64,000 nucleotides of DNA from Spongospora subterranea (lineage: Eukaryota > Endomyxa > Phytomyxea > Plasmodiophorida > Plasmodiophoridae): NCBI GenBank assembly GCA_900404475.1, contig OUQQ01000026.1:1-64000 (forward strand), given 5' to 3'. Positions within the stretch are counted from its first letter, which is position 1. Each line of letters begins with the position of its first letter. The notes beneath the pieces were generated by a model, which was given only the letters and a program-made list of their open reading frames with translations, searched no databases and was not told the DNA's origin. A program made the position numbers and the translations under genes. Below are positions 20,787-31,216 of this stretch, piece by piece.

Positions 20787-21614
20787 TTAGGGACGACCGT
20801 GGTGAACCGGCTCTGCACTTTCTGGATTTTGTCGCCGCTGGCGTCTGGAGTCATTCCTTCGATCCGAGGGGGAACGTCCTTGATGACGGGACGGCGACCT
20901 ACTGAACGAGCGCTTTCGCCGAGGGGGTCGAGACATCGGTGATCGACGAACTGGACCGTTTTTCCTTGAATCAGCGTCGCGTTCCGACAGAAATTCTCGC
21001 GAAGGGTTTTTGCGGGGCGAAGAAGGAGAACGACGCCTTGGAATTCCGGAAATACGAGGCGATGGAGGTGCTGCGTCAGTATCACTGTCAGATGACGAAA
21101 CAGACGATGAAGAGTCAGATGAAGAGGAGGAGGAATCAGAGGAAGAACCAGAGGAGGATGACGAATCCGACGACGACGAATCGCTGCTCTCATCAGAGGA
21201 CGACGCTGAGCTCTCCATTAACTCGGCAACAATTTTCTTGTTATTTTCGAGTTCGGCGACTTCTTGTTCTAAATCCGTTATCTCGGGGGGCTTCTCCTCC
21301 TTAGGTTCTCTCTTATACAGATCGGGCCGTTTCAAAATCTGTGTCCTCGACGCTCGTTTGGCGTAGACAGGAGGGTTTTTGCACATGTACGTCCAATGGC
21401 CCTTCTGCAAACACTTCTGGCAAATAGCATGCGATGTCCCCGACGATGCAGCCGCCCTTGGACCGCCCTTGACCCGCCTCTCGCCGATCACGGTCCGTTC
21501 GGTGCTGGCCAAATACATCTGACGGCGCGCCTCGCGCTTCTGGGCCCACCTGCCCATAGTCGGCTCTTGTTGGCCAAATCCGTCATTGTCGCCATGGGCT
21601 GGGGGTTCTGCCAT
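20787..21614 (-). CDS. ZCCHC10-like zinc-knuckle, Ser-rich protein
   Basis: Intronless, 275 residues. A single CCHC knuckle lies at residues 65-78, CQKCLQKGHWTYMC (CX2CX4HX4C), followed by KNPPVYAKRASRTQIL and PDLYKREPKEEKPP, the arrangement of the ZCCHC10 family. A short helix (DLEQEVAELENNKKIVAEL) leads to a long Ser/Asp tract at about 140-182, then an Arg/Ser-rich tail with SR and RS dipeptides (RKRSFSRSPSRHQG). This composition suggests a nuclear RNA-associated protein, possibly near the spliceosome; that role is inference. The Ser tract produces acidic frames on the other strand that are shadows. Confidence 0.85.
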   Translation of the reverse strand: MAEPPAHGDNDGFGQQEPTMGRWAQKREARRQMYLASTERTVIGERRVKGGPRAAASSGTSHAICQKCLQKGHWTYMCKNPPVYAKRASRTQILKRPDLYKREPKEEKPPEITDLEQEVAELENNKKIVAELMESSASSSDESSDSSSSDSSSSSGSSSDSSSSSSDSSSSVSSSDSDTDAAPPSPRISGIPRRRSPSSPRKNPSREFLSERDADSRKNGPVRRSPMSRPPRRKRSFSRSPSRHQGRSPSDRRNDSRRQRRQNPESAEPVHHGRP

Positions 21615-21940
21615 TACACTGCAGTTCCAGTTTTGATGGCTCGACCGTCAACCACAATCTCAATCAGTATGAACAATGTCGCCCAATGGCCACGTGTTGC
21701 GAACCCCGTGGCGCGGCCACAGCGTCAACTAAATTGATGAGCCGCGCTCACGATAGCGGGAACGTGAAACCGACACCAACTCTGAGGAACCTGGACAGCA
21801 GAGAGAACACGTCGTGAATCAATCATAGATCTGTGTTCAATAATTTGATGAGTTGAGATGATACATGTCTTTAGGCCAATTCAAATTACACCTGATGTTT
21901 GTGTTAAATGATTCTCATCCCCAACGCTACTTGATTCGTT

Positions 21941-22106
21941 GAACTTGTTGCGAGATGTGGACTTGAACTTGTTGCGAGATGTGGACTTGAACTTGTTGCG
22001 AGATGTGGACTTGCTTGTTGCGAGATGTGGACTTGAACTTGTTGCGAGATGTGGACTTGAACTTGTTGCGAGATGTGGACTTGAACTTGTTGCGAGATGT
22101 GGACTT
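21941..22106. repeat. 24-bp minisatellite, seven copies
   Basis: Unit GAACTTGTTGCGAGATGTGG plus ACTT, with copies starting at 21941, 21965, 21989, 22013, 22035, 22059 and 22083. Six copies are identical; the fourth lacks AA and is 22 bp. It lies in the divergent intergenic region between the zinc-knuckle and RBM26-like genes. Minus-strand frames read KSTSRNKF-like repeats through it, which I treat as artefact. Confidence 0.97.
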
Positions 22107-22477
22107 GAAAATCGACAACAATTTCCTGTAAAAAAAATGGACTCCATGTTGGCTGCGCGACCACTCTATGTACGTGCTGCTGTACTGTAACCACAGTTGG
22201 GTGCCGTCGGTAAATGTACACTGAACATTGAACATTGACCCAGCTGGCTGTTATGATCGTGTCTCAATTGGCACTGCCATATCACGGAGTCCGTGGCGCA
22301 ACTCCCTCGCCTGACCCACCACTCTTGATGATTAGTGTAATCTTAACCGAGGCGCTCAGCGATTGACCTCCGTCGCCCGTTAAGATCCGCCGCTGATCGA
22401 ACGAGAATCCGATTCCTTACAACCAGTCTGTATCTCCGACCCAGTGTCCTCCACCAAACTATCAGGATCTCGTCAAA

Positions 22478-24547
22478 ATGACTTTAACCTCGTCGATTGT
22501 TGAGCCCATCAAAAGGCATCTGCATGATCGTCTGCCCAAAATGTGATTAATTATTGTTCGATTTCTAACGATCTGTTTAACATTTTACTGCTGGATTAGG
22601 TGCGAAGCGGACCCAGAGGCGCTGTCATCTTATATCTTGGCGCTATTGCAGCGTGATCAATCCATGGACGCTTTACGTGATTCGTGTTTAACCGAATTAA
22701 CTGAATTTCTCGGTGGCCAAACTGCCCAGTTTGTATCGGGGTTATTTTCATTGATCGCGGATCTGGCTAGTGACGCTCGGTCGTCATCGATCCCATCTTC
22801 GTCCACTCGTAAGCGCCATCATGATCCCAGCTCCAGGTCCGGGTCCAGGTCAGCGTCTGTGTATTCTCCCGGCTCCGCCTCCCATTACAGCAACGATAAA
22901 CGCCATCGTCGGGATGATCGCTACTCCAGCAGCTATCACAACGACCAAAGGCGAGGGAGCGGTGGAAGTGGGAACGGCAATGGAAGCAGTGGCCCCGGCA
23001 ATGATGGGTATCGCCATATCGACGACGATTATAACCAGTCGTATATGGATGTGAGAGATGGCCGACCATACGCATCGCCCTATGATGACAGACAGCCATT
23101 GGTTCCAACCCGAGGCTACAACGATTACAGAACCGGTGGCGGTGGGTCTGGACCACAGTACGGTCAGCGACATCGTCATGAGTCGCGATCGGGAGCGCCC
23201 ATGGGCAATGATATGGTCCAGCCACAGGTTGGCGGGTCGCAATCGCGACCCCGACATGGAGAACAGAGGCAACACCCATCGCAGCATTCCTCCAACCGTA
23301 ATCCATCATGGAATAACAATTCTGCCCCATCTCCCAGACCGGAATCTGCTCCGTCTGCATCCGCCGCTCCTACTCAACAACCTCGTAGTCCAACAAACTT
23401 GTTTATCTCCAATGTGCCAAGAGATCTCAATAACCTCGCTACGTTGAGCGCATATTTTGGACGATTTGGCGAAATTGTCAACATCCAAATCAAAGCCGAC
23501 GCCAATAAAGCTTTCATCCAGTTCAAGACACACTCCCAAGCCAAAGCTGCCCTTGGTTGCCCGGAAGCTGTATGCAATAACAGGTTTATCAAGGTATGCT
23601 GCATTTTCCCTTTCATTCTGCTACAGAGAATTCAACTTTGGGCATTACAGGTATTTTGGGCCAGATATGATCCTATGGACAAGGAAGCAGGTCTTGCATC
23701 TGATATTGTTACTGGCGCTGCAGCGCCCAGCATTCTAGATGAACAAGCGCTCCTGTTAAGGCAGCAAGAGAAAGAGGCCCAGGTTAGACGTGATCGTCTA
23801 CAATTGAACACAGAGCTGAAGACGAAAAAGACCATGATGGATAAGCTAAAAAGCATGACCGGGGAAAATGCCGCTCGTCAAGCCACGATTACCAAGCTTG
23901 AGGAGGAGTGCACTCAGCTTGAGTCCAGGATTTCGGCATTGCCCGCCGTTGAAGACTCTGCTTTACCCGCTCCAACTGATGGCCATAGCGCTGGATTGTC
24001 GATTCAAGATCAGCTAGCTCAAGCTGAAAAGGAAGCAGCTGCTTTCGGGTTGGTTGACGAGTTCGGAAATATTGTCTATGGAAAATCTGGGTATCGCGGC
24101 GGTCGAGGTGCAAAGGCTGGGACACGTGCGTCTGGCCGTGGACGTCGCGGACGAGGTAATGGTCGGCAATCAATGACATTGGACAATCGAACGAGAATAT
24201 TAAGCGTTCGTAATATTCCTGAATCATATGTCAACGAAAAGATGGTCAGGTCTCATTTTCAAAGTTTCGGCGAGATTAGCGGTGTGGAGATGGGGGCTTT
24301 CGGCGAGCCTACGTCTGCTTTGGTTGAGTTCAAAAACAGAAATATTGCCCAATCTGCATTGTCATTCGGCACCTCCATGTTGCAGCGCACCCTAACTCTG
24401 GATTGGTACGACGGCTCTATCAATGCTTCAGAAGCTAACATCGGTCCCCATGCTGGCGTTGTCGCTGCGGCGGGTGACCATAATGCTGCCGATGTAATCA
24501 GTGACGACGACGATGACGAAGATGTTGACAGGTCATGGAAGCGATGA
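22478..24547 (+). CDS. RBM26/27-like RNA-binding protein
   Basis: Exon one (MTLTSSIVEPIKRHLHD) joins exon two across the intron 22543-22599, giving the PWI-like start CEADPEALSSYILALLQRD, then LTEFLGGQTAQFVSGLF. A long disordered Ser/Arg/Gly/Tyr region follows. RRM1 has TNLFISNVPRDLNNLATL and ADANKAFIQFKTHSQAKAAL; intron 23594-23650 precedes VFWARYDPM. A coiled coil (LLRQQEKEAQVRRDRLQL), an RGG-like stretch (GRGRRGRGNGRQ) and RRM2 (RILSVRNIPESYVNEKMV; SALVEFKNRNIAQSAL) complete it, with an acidic tail. This is the layout of RBM26/27, the RNA-exosome adaptor family (PAXT-linked in animals), but I see no CCCH zinc finger. The second intron is stop-free and a multiple of three. Confidence 0.85.
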
Positions 24548-24725
24548 TTTACGACTTAGGTTTCTCCACAGCGGTGCCTTTCCTTATTACATAAACATTA
24601 TAGTACGATAAATCACTCAATATCCATGTTCTATATTGTATACTCGTAGACCCCGGTATGCGTTATGATTCTTGATATACAGGAAGTAAAATTTTCATGT
24701 ATGCAGCATGATAGGGTGGCGCCTT

Positions 24726-26132
24726 TCATTGTGATTGCTGCTGTTCTTGATGTTGCCGAATTTGAGCCTGGACGACTTCCAACCCAATTTGGGCCACCCG
24801 TTTTCTCGATTTGGCGCTGTATTTCTTCACAACCGAGTTACTGGTTTTGTCAGAAGCCAGGAGCGCATACATTTCTTTAACGCATAATCGGATATCAGCA
24901 TAGACATATCGGGTATGCTGAATTAGATGGTCTCCCCACGGCTGCCCATCGAAATACGTTGTCAAGTATATGGCTGAAGCCGCTATCACCGAAGGTGGAT
25001 ATACCTGATCGAAATAAGCGACCAAGAGGCGTCAACCACGGTATAACGAACCAGGAAAGAGTACTCAATGAGAGTGAGTTCCATTAAATAGCTTGCGAAA
25101 AAACTGTTTCTCTCATCAAATTCGGCTACCTGACTTGCGAATGAGAAAGACTAGCTGTCAAATAAAATCATCCTTACCTGAGCAAAGCGCTGTGCAAAGT
25201 GGTATGGTGTCGGCACCGTAAACTGAAACTGTAAAGTAGTGCAGAATTCCGATTCGCACATCAAAACATCATCACGGTTGAACGCCTACATTTTTCAATT
25301 TCTTTACAATGCAGAAAATAGTGCAAATATTACCTTGTCAGAGACGTAAACAAAATCTTCCACCTCTGGTGCAAGCATCTCTTCGTACTTTGAGGCTACA
25401 AACAGGGCTGTGCTTCCAACCAGTTGCAACTGCGTCCTCTTTAACGGCTTAACTGACACGTATCTAGAAAACTAACCAGTGAGTGATTCAACATCTGTCA
25501 GGAGGCAGGAGCCACACCGATCCATGACGTTAATAGCAAGAAACAGGGTCTCTTGTTTTAGATTAAACATATTATGGACCTGATGATGGGGCCAGCTCTA
25601 TCAGAGCATTAAATTGAATGGAACGGTATTGATGGCTGACCTCAACAAGCCAGTCGACCAAAATGCGACGCATATCGGGCCTAATGTCTGGTTGATTACT
25701 CATATAATCAGGTGCCGCCAGATGAACCGTCTCGATCTGGAAATAATGGTCGTATATATCTGCGGCGTATTCGGAAACCCATTGTGGATCGTCAATATTA
25801 GTTATGTCTCTATAATACAAATCCTTACAGGTCAGGGGCAGCACCCCTCGTTATGAATTATGCACTTACATGTCATCCAGCTCCAGATCAATATCGTCCA
25901 GATCCATTGACACAGGCACTGCCTCATCGTTTGGAATAACAGTTTGCTCGGCTGGTTCCACACGGGGCTGTTTTTTGCCCAGCTCTTTAGAATCCACCTT
26001 CTGTGTTTTGCCAATCACATTGTTGCTGATGTCTCCAAGAGGGGCTCGCTTGGATTGTTGCATGATGGATCCAGACTGTTTATGAGCAAGATTGGCGGGA
26101 ATGTTTTCATCGCTGTTCGCGACCTGTGCCAT
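24726..26132 (-). CDS. B-type mitotic cyclin
   Basis: The N-terminus [15 protein letters not shown] leads to a destruction box [10 protein letters not shown] (RxxLxxxxN), a recognition site for APC/C. After the intron near 25818-25865, [20 protein letters not shown] and the cyclin-box signature [20 protein letters not shown] follow. Later exons, in other frames, carry [62 protein letters not shown] and [19 protein letters not shown]. At least five introns of 50-70 nt. It would bind and activate Cdk1 at mitotic entry. The C-terminus is Gln-rich ([10 protein letters not shown]). Identification is secure; exon edges are approximate. Confidence 0.92.
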
Positions 26133-27019
26133 ATCAGACGCTGTGGTTAGTTGCCTGCGACACACCAGGCGCCAATAGGAGGCGCGTGTGAGTCTAAGGT
26201 GGATCTGAGTATTGAGTGTGGTCCTGGCCCCTTGGTGGAGGTCAGAAGGGGGACCCCCTGAGACCGAGCGCAGCCCAGGCAACAGCCAATGGATGAGGCG
26301 CAGGAGAAAGGGCGGTTTGGTGGGGGTCCCACTGCCACAGTCAATACCCCAAATACGAAACCGATTTTTACACGTAAAATAACCAAACAAAACCAGTAAT
26401 TGCTCAGATTAATATCATTAAAAAAACAAGTCGCAAACTGGCGATAATGTTGAGGGACTGACCATCCTGTAGGTCGAGTTCTCCATATCGTAGATTTAAT
26501 TGTGACCTTTCTCAGGCAACGCTCTGTCTTTAGCTGACCCAATGCCAGAGCCCGTCTTGGTTAAACAGATCGGGGGGGCGTTAGCTAACTGGGACCGAGC
26601 CGTTCCGCCACTGATATGTGGGATATATTTGGGCTTGTAAGGGTTTGACCGGTCAGTACTAATTCCTGGACAGTGAACTGCGCTAATGGTCTGTTAACGT
26701 TAAAGGGTGGGAGCCAGTTGGAGTTACCCTTACCTCCTGGATCCCCTCTATAGCCTGCCTCTGCCCCTATCCTGGCCCGGCTACCCCTTACCTGGATATA
26801 TGTCTTTGGGCACGCTACAATACCACGTCACGCACACTTTTTCCTCACCCAGGCAATATTTTGAATATGCCAATAAAGCGCGCCTGAAATTTATCACTTG
26901 TCCTGTGATTCCCGGACCACGGAATCAACCCGCGCGAATGATGAGTGAACCCGGCACAGGCAGGACATGGTCTCATGTGGTCACAGGGTAGAAATTGAAT
27001 CCCCGCTCACCCACAAGAT
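26133..27019. other. intergenic, cyclin B 5' region
   Basis: No gene recognised. The part next to cyclin B is GC-rich with short G-runs (near 26248 and 26325), the remainder mixed. A plus-strand frame at 26707-26991 begins MGASWSYPYLLDPLYSLPLP but has no supporting features. Cell-cycle promoter elements could not be assigned by eye. Confidence 0.4.
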
Positions 27020-27322
27020 ATGAGTCAGAGAGGTAGACAACCGAATCGCCCGTTACCGGTAGTACCTTACAGGTTTAAAAAGCTGGAAGGTTGAGCTGCT
27101 GCTCATCGGATTTCCAGAGGGAATTTGACACAGGATCAGTCCGGTTGCGCCATTTTTTACTTTTTGTATTTTGCGATAATATCCATAATCTGGTTATTGA
27201 TCAGTTTAATCTTAGTCACGGTCAGTTTTGCATGTGTAACTGCCGTTTCATCGCCTCGCGAAACGAATTCGGATCGCCGGCTCGCTCCATGCGTCCGTCG
27301 AATCGACCGGAACCAACTCTAA
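27020..27322 (+). CDS. small single-pass membrane protein, hypothetical
   Basis: Exon one MSQRGRQPNRPLPVVPYR ends in AG, an intron at 27073-27117 (45 nt, GTTTAA donor, TTTCCAG acceptor) follows, and exon two continues GNLTQDQSGCAIFYFLYFAI into a strongly hydrophobic stretch IISIIWLLISLILVTVSFAC, then a polar tail PRETNSDRRLAP. About 84 residues with one or two membrane helices and a Pro/Arg-rich N-terminus. No family is recognisable. The fit of splice phase and composition supports it, but the donor is weak. Confidence 0.4.
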
Positions 27323-27466
27323 CATCTCGCGGTACAGCCGTATCGTCTACGCTAATTGACATATCGCCACGTATAATTGCATGTCTGACGCGAGAGGGAC
27401 TTCTTCTACCACATGATTGTCATCGGTAGTTCGTTCAGCTCATTTTATTTCCCCGCCTCGTCGCAG

Positions 27467-27667
27467 TCATTCTCCCCACCGTTTTAAACACTCTCCTCTC
27501 TCAACTGCGATAGCCAGTCTTGTTGTGTCACTTCGCTGGAACGCATAGCTCGGACAAAGGATTATTATAAAACCTATCCAATAAAGGGTGGCCCATGTCC
27601 AACCAGATTCAAAATTCCAATCATTGAAAACATCTGTGGCCTTCATCAACACTAAACAGAATAACAT
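27467..27667 (-). CDS. possible exon of a small membrane protein
   Basis: An open frame with DVFNDWNFESGWTWATLYW, a hydrophobic helix IGFIIILCPSYAF and a polar tail ending LKRWGE. A CTGTTTAG acceptor lies at its 5' end, and a candidate upstream exon (MSVMESSSENTYSLERI near 27730) has a good donor, but the phases do not match. I report it as an unresolved exon. Confidence 0.3.
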   Translation of the reverse strand: MLFCLVLMKATDVFNDWNFESGWTWATLYWIGFIIILCPSYAFQRSDTTRLAIAVERGECLKRWGE

Positions 27668-28186
27668 TTTTCAGCGAAAATATCAGATATTACCTATATG
27701 ATTTTGTTATACGCTCCAAGGAGTATGTATTCTCTGAACTCGATTCCATAACGGACATTGCTTGGCTTTGCTGAAATATGATTATCGCAATGCTAAATAA
27801 CGGATATTGCCTGGGCAATTGGGTATGCTGCCAAAACCGTTTAACATTGTTGTTGGAACTACTATGCTTCCGGTTCTCTTCATAATAATCAAGAGCGTTA
27901 TGATTGCAAACGTTTTCGATACCGCGAGAAAATTTTCATCTGGTTTGCGATAAGAAGATGTCTTTACTTAAAAAAAAGTTAGACATTGTGAATCCCGGCA
28001 CATTGTGAATCCCGGCTGCGATTCCAGTTTCGCTGTCAAACAATCCACGCCGCTATTGAAATCGTAAACTCGACCAGAGGAAGAAGTACTTAGATTCCCA
28101 TGAGCGGGGGATTCCCAAGTAACACTGATACACATACTGGGCAGTCTCGCCGATCCACTCTGCCCCGTTATTCTGCAATGAGAACA
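27668..28186. other. intergenic, upstream of CutC
   Basis: AT-rich to mixed sequence without a supported gene. A short direct repeat, CACATTGTGAATCCCGGC, appears as two overlapping copies near 27985-28018 (GTGAATCCCGGCACATTGTGAATCCCGGC). It ends at the palindrome described next. Confidence 0.45.
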
Positions 28187-28188
28187 TA

Positions 28189-28231
28189 ACTAGTAACGTT
28201 ATTGTTCTGAACAATACATAACGTTACTAGT
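28189..28231. promoter_or_regulatory. compound palindrome upstream of CutC
   Basis: Perfect 14-bp inverted arms, ACTAGTAACGTTAT at 28189-28202 and ATAACGTTACTAGT at 28218-28231, flank a 15-base spacer that itself contains the palindrome TGTTCTGAACA. AACGTT is also self-complementary in each arm. It sits about 45 bases before the CutC start codon, so it could bind a dimeric regulator or form a hairpin in the transcript leader. Both roles are inference. A miniature element footprint is the alternative. Confidence 0.8.
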
Positions 28232-28276
28232 CAGTACTCCCCAGCATGACCTCTATTCAGTCCGTCATTATTGTTA

Positions 28277-29105
28277 ATGACGATTGGTGTCGAGGTTGAG
28301 ATATGTTGTGATTCGGCTGAATCATGCCACGAGGCAGTTTTGGGCGGGGCTGATCGTATAGAGCTGTGCAGCGCCTTGGACCTCGGCGGTTTAACGCCGC
28401 CCTACTCTCTGATCAAATGGGCGATCGCTTCGTTGCCCATACCTGTCCACGTCTTGATCAGACCTAGACCTAAGCATTTCCATTATTCACCGCAAGGTTA
28501 ATGTTCAGTACCATTAGTTGGCAATGTCTGGCCCCTCATCAACACGATATGTATATATATATATAGAAACTGAGTTAATGCTTGAGGATATTCGCGTTAT
28601 AAAGAGTTTTGGAGGACCCGGCGTCGTCGTAGGTGCATTGACATCAGAAGGTTATATTGATTATGATCGCGTTCAATTGCTTGTTGACGAAGCAAAGCCG
28701 ATGGAAGTCACATTTCACCGTGCGTTTGATGTCAGCTTTGGTGATCATCGCGATATCATGCATAAGCTTTATAACATCGGTATCACTCGCTTATTAACTT
28801 CGGGTCGCTGTCGTTCTGCTGTTGAAGGCGTGACATTATTAGCTGATCTAATCTCATCATCACCGGCGAATTTTACAGTAATGCCCGGTTGCGGAATTAC
28901 GCCCCATAACTGTCTTCATCTGCTGGATCGTACTGGTGCTTTAGCAATACATGCATCAGCGTCTGCCGATATAACAGATGACATACATTACGCCAACAAT
29001 GGCGTATATATGGGCAAGGAAACTGGGCGCGAAGACATGCGACGCGTCACTTCAGCCGACATCGTGTCGCAATTGAAATCGCTATGTAATCGCCCCAGGA
29101 TTTAG
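28277..29105 (+). CDS. CUTC: copper homeostasis protein CutC family
   Basis: TIM-barrel protein of the CutC family, linked to copper handling in the cytosol; the biochemical activity in eukaryotes is still unclear. Exon one reads VEVEICCDSAESCHEAVLGG, ADRIELCSALDLGGLTPPY and PVHVLIRPRPKHFHYSP. The intron 28497-28566 (70 nt, ending in an AT-rich run) is phase 1. Exon two has LEDIRVIKSFGGPGVVVGAL, EVTFHRAFDV, GITRLLTSGRCRSAVEGV, FTVMPGCGIT and the C-terminal IHASASADI with GVYMGK. The catalytic-like barrel residues of the family (ELC, RPR, FHRAFD) are all present. About 252 residues, normal for the family. Confidence 0.93.
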
Positions 29106-29326
29106 GAATTCCGTTGACAGTCAAGTTTTAACAGCAAAACGTGTCGTGTATTGGTGCGACGTCAACTCAGTTTAATCAATACAACGAGTACCAAAAAAAT
29201 TGATGCCGAGATTGATCTCCGGTCAATCATCAAGGGCCGGATCAAGATGGATCCTTGGCCATTGTTATTGATTCATTATACCGCCCTCCGTTTCTCTATT
29301 GTATTTTATTGTTCAGGTCTGTAATA

Positions 29327-29939
29327 ATGTCCAGCTCCACTGTGCTCCAGCCGCATAAGGCGCGTCGTTATGGCGTTTTGATCGTGTTCTTCGGCATTAT
29401 CACAGCATCTCACATCTTCGACGCTTTCTTCTGGCATGCCAACTTTAACGATGCAGAGAAGCCGATTGCAGTTGGGGATTCCCAAGAACTGGCATCTTTG
29501 TGGCCCACGATCGCTTTATTCTCAATCCTCTCCTGTGTGCTGCTATCGGTCCTATCCTGTATCGCTTGCGCCGTCACCCTGTATTTTGCGACCAGCTGCT
29601 GGGCGCTGATCGGGTTCGTTATCCAGTCGCTACACTCATCAGCGTGCGCTGTTCATGTACTGCTTTCACATTTGCCATCCATGGGTCTATCTCTGACGTG
29701 TTTGTGCCCAGGCCATTTCGTTAGTTGCCATGCTATTCCAAGAGCGATTTCGCAAATACGTGTACCTGAAGGAGACAATGTTCCAGATAATGGTCATCCT
29801 CGCTAATTTGTTCATGTGCGTTCAGTTGTGGCAGTTCAAAAAGCGCTATTCCAAGAACAACGCTGGCATTAATCAATCCGCTAATTTCAAGCAAATAATC
29901 GTCAACAAGCGCTCAACGGCACACATGACCCACATATAG
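29327..29939 (+). CDS. multi-pass membrane protein, hypothetical
   Basis: The ATG gives MSSSTVLQPHKARRYGVLI, then hydrophobic stretches VLIVFFGIITASHIFDAFF and PTIALFSILSCVLLSVLSC. The 3' exon, in another frame after a TGTGCCCAG acceptor near 29711, reads AISLVAMLFQERFRKYVYL, a further helix MFQIMVILANLFMCVQLW and a basic tail KKRYSKNNAGIN. Two frames are open between about 29480 and 29710, so the internal intron is not fixed. About 4 membrane helices in 180-200 residues. I do not recognise the family. Confidence 0.55.
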
Positions 29940-30381
29940 ATAGCGATAGGCGGCCAATCAACTGCACACCCTCAACGGGTCAATAAATCCATCAGTGATT
30001 GCGTCTACATTGCGTTTCTGTTCGCTATATCAGTGATGATTTCTGCCGGCCGGATTGATCATCGCATCACAGAATCAGCTGCCCTGGCTATTGGGCCCAG
30101 GCGGTGCGCCAAGCTGAACGAACGTGATCGGCCTGGTTTTCGAATTTGCTCAAAAGGCTCATCTTTGAGGTGGATTTTTTTGCCAGGACGTTCAATGCTT
30201 GTTCGACAGCAATAGTGCAAGCGTTGAAAAAAAAATCAGTACTAGCACGTTTATGCAGCGCAAACGCCGACAAAAGCGAGATTAGGTCAGCTGGCAATTC
30301 TGAAAAGCTCAAAACGTAGCAGCGATTCACGTTGAGGCGCTGGCTGATGAAAAGATTACGGAGCCTTTGTAAAAAACCGTT

Positions 30382-30942
30382 CTAATCCATTAGACTTGGC
30401 CCAAACTGCCTTGGGATTCGAAGGAAATCAACCGAGGGGAAATGTTCGGTGGAGTTAGGAAAGTGGTACAACCGAACCTGACAGCGATGGTCCATAGATT
30501 CGACAACCCCATGTTTGAAACGGTGAACGACATTGAGAAAGACTCGACCTGAGGCAAGAAACTCCAATATCAGGTTCGACCAACATCACTCGATTGCCAA
30601 GAGAGTCAGAGTGACGACTCAGTGGCCTCCGACAGATGGAAACGACTCGAGAGCGAAAAATTTCTGCCGAGCCCAATCATGAACTGGTTCACACATGCTG
30701 TCGGCGAATCAGGTTGACACCCGCATACTGTGTATTGCTTAGATATGTTGCCGGTTGAAATACATCGTGGATGGAGTTGGGGAAATGCCTGCACATGGGG
30801 TTCCTGAACAATGGCCACGCATTGGCCAGTTTTCGTCGAGAAGGCGATCAAGGGTACCTGGACCTTGAAATATTCCTGACTTTTCAATGGAGTTGAGGCC
30901 GTTGTACTCAAGGCGTGTGAGGATTAGAACACGTCTCGACAT
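30382..30942 (-). mobile_element. probable Ty3/Gypsy polyprotein C-terminal remnant
   Basis: Minus-strand fragments in two or three frames. The run GRVFLNVVHRFKHGVVES followed by CQVRLYHFPNSTEHFPSVDF resembles the end of a Gypsy integrase, where a GPY/F-like segment leads to a VHxxRLKFY-like motif. Upstream pieces (QVPLIAFSTKTGQCVAIVQE; GTLDRLLDENWPMRGHC) are open but in shifted frames with stops. It lacks catalytic regions, so it is at best a decayed relic. The resemblance is weak and needs a profile search. Confidence 0.35.
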
Positions 30943-31216
30943 CCACAGAAATGGTACAAATATCTGTCGTATTTGTACTCCATGCTGCTGGGCACATTAC
31001 CAATTGAAAGACCAGCCGACCGACCTAGCCAAACGAGGGCGTCACCACCTGTCGAACGGAGCTGATACCGATCCGATTCCGACGGTTGGCGCTAAGGATC
31101 AGCGAATGGAGCCACTGTGTAATTTCAATAATATAAACAAACCTGAAAACTTCCAGTAAAGGTCAACCTTTGTTTCTCATAAATCGCTAGTGAATGTATT
31201 AATGGCGTTGGGTGAA

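Noticed and set aside
21010..21366. Acidic plus-strand ORF with long Glu/Asp runs
   Set aside because: It is the complement of the Ser-rich tract of the zinc-knuckle gene.
21881..22235. Three overlapping ORFs rich in SRNKF/HISQQ repeats
   Set aside because: Artefacts of the 24-bp minisatellite, open in several frames at once.
22767..23360. Minus-strand ORF of 197 codons, His/Arg-rich
   Set aside because: Antisense shadow of the disordered region of the RBM26-like gene.
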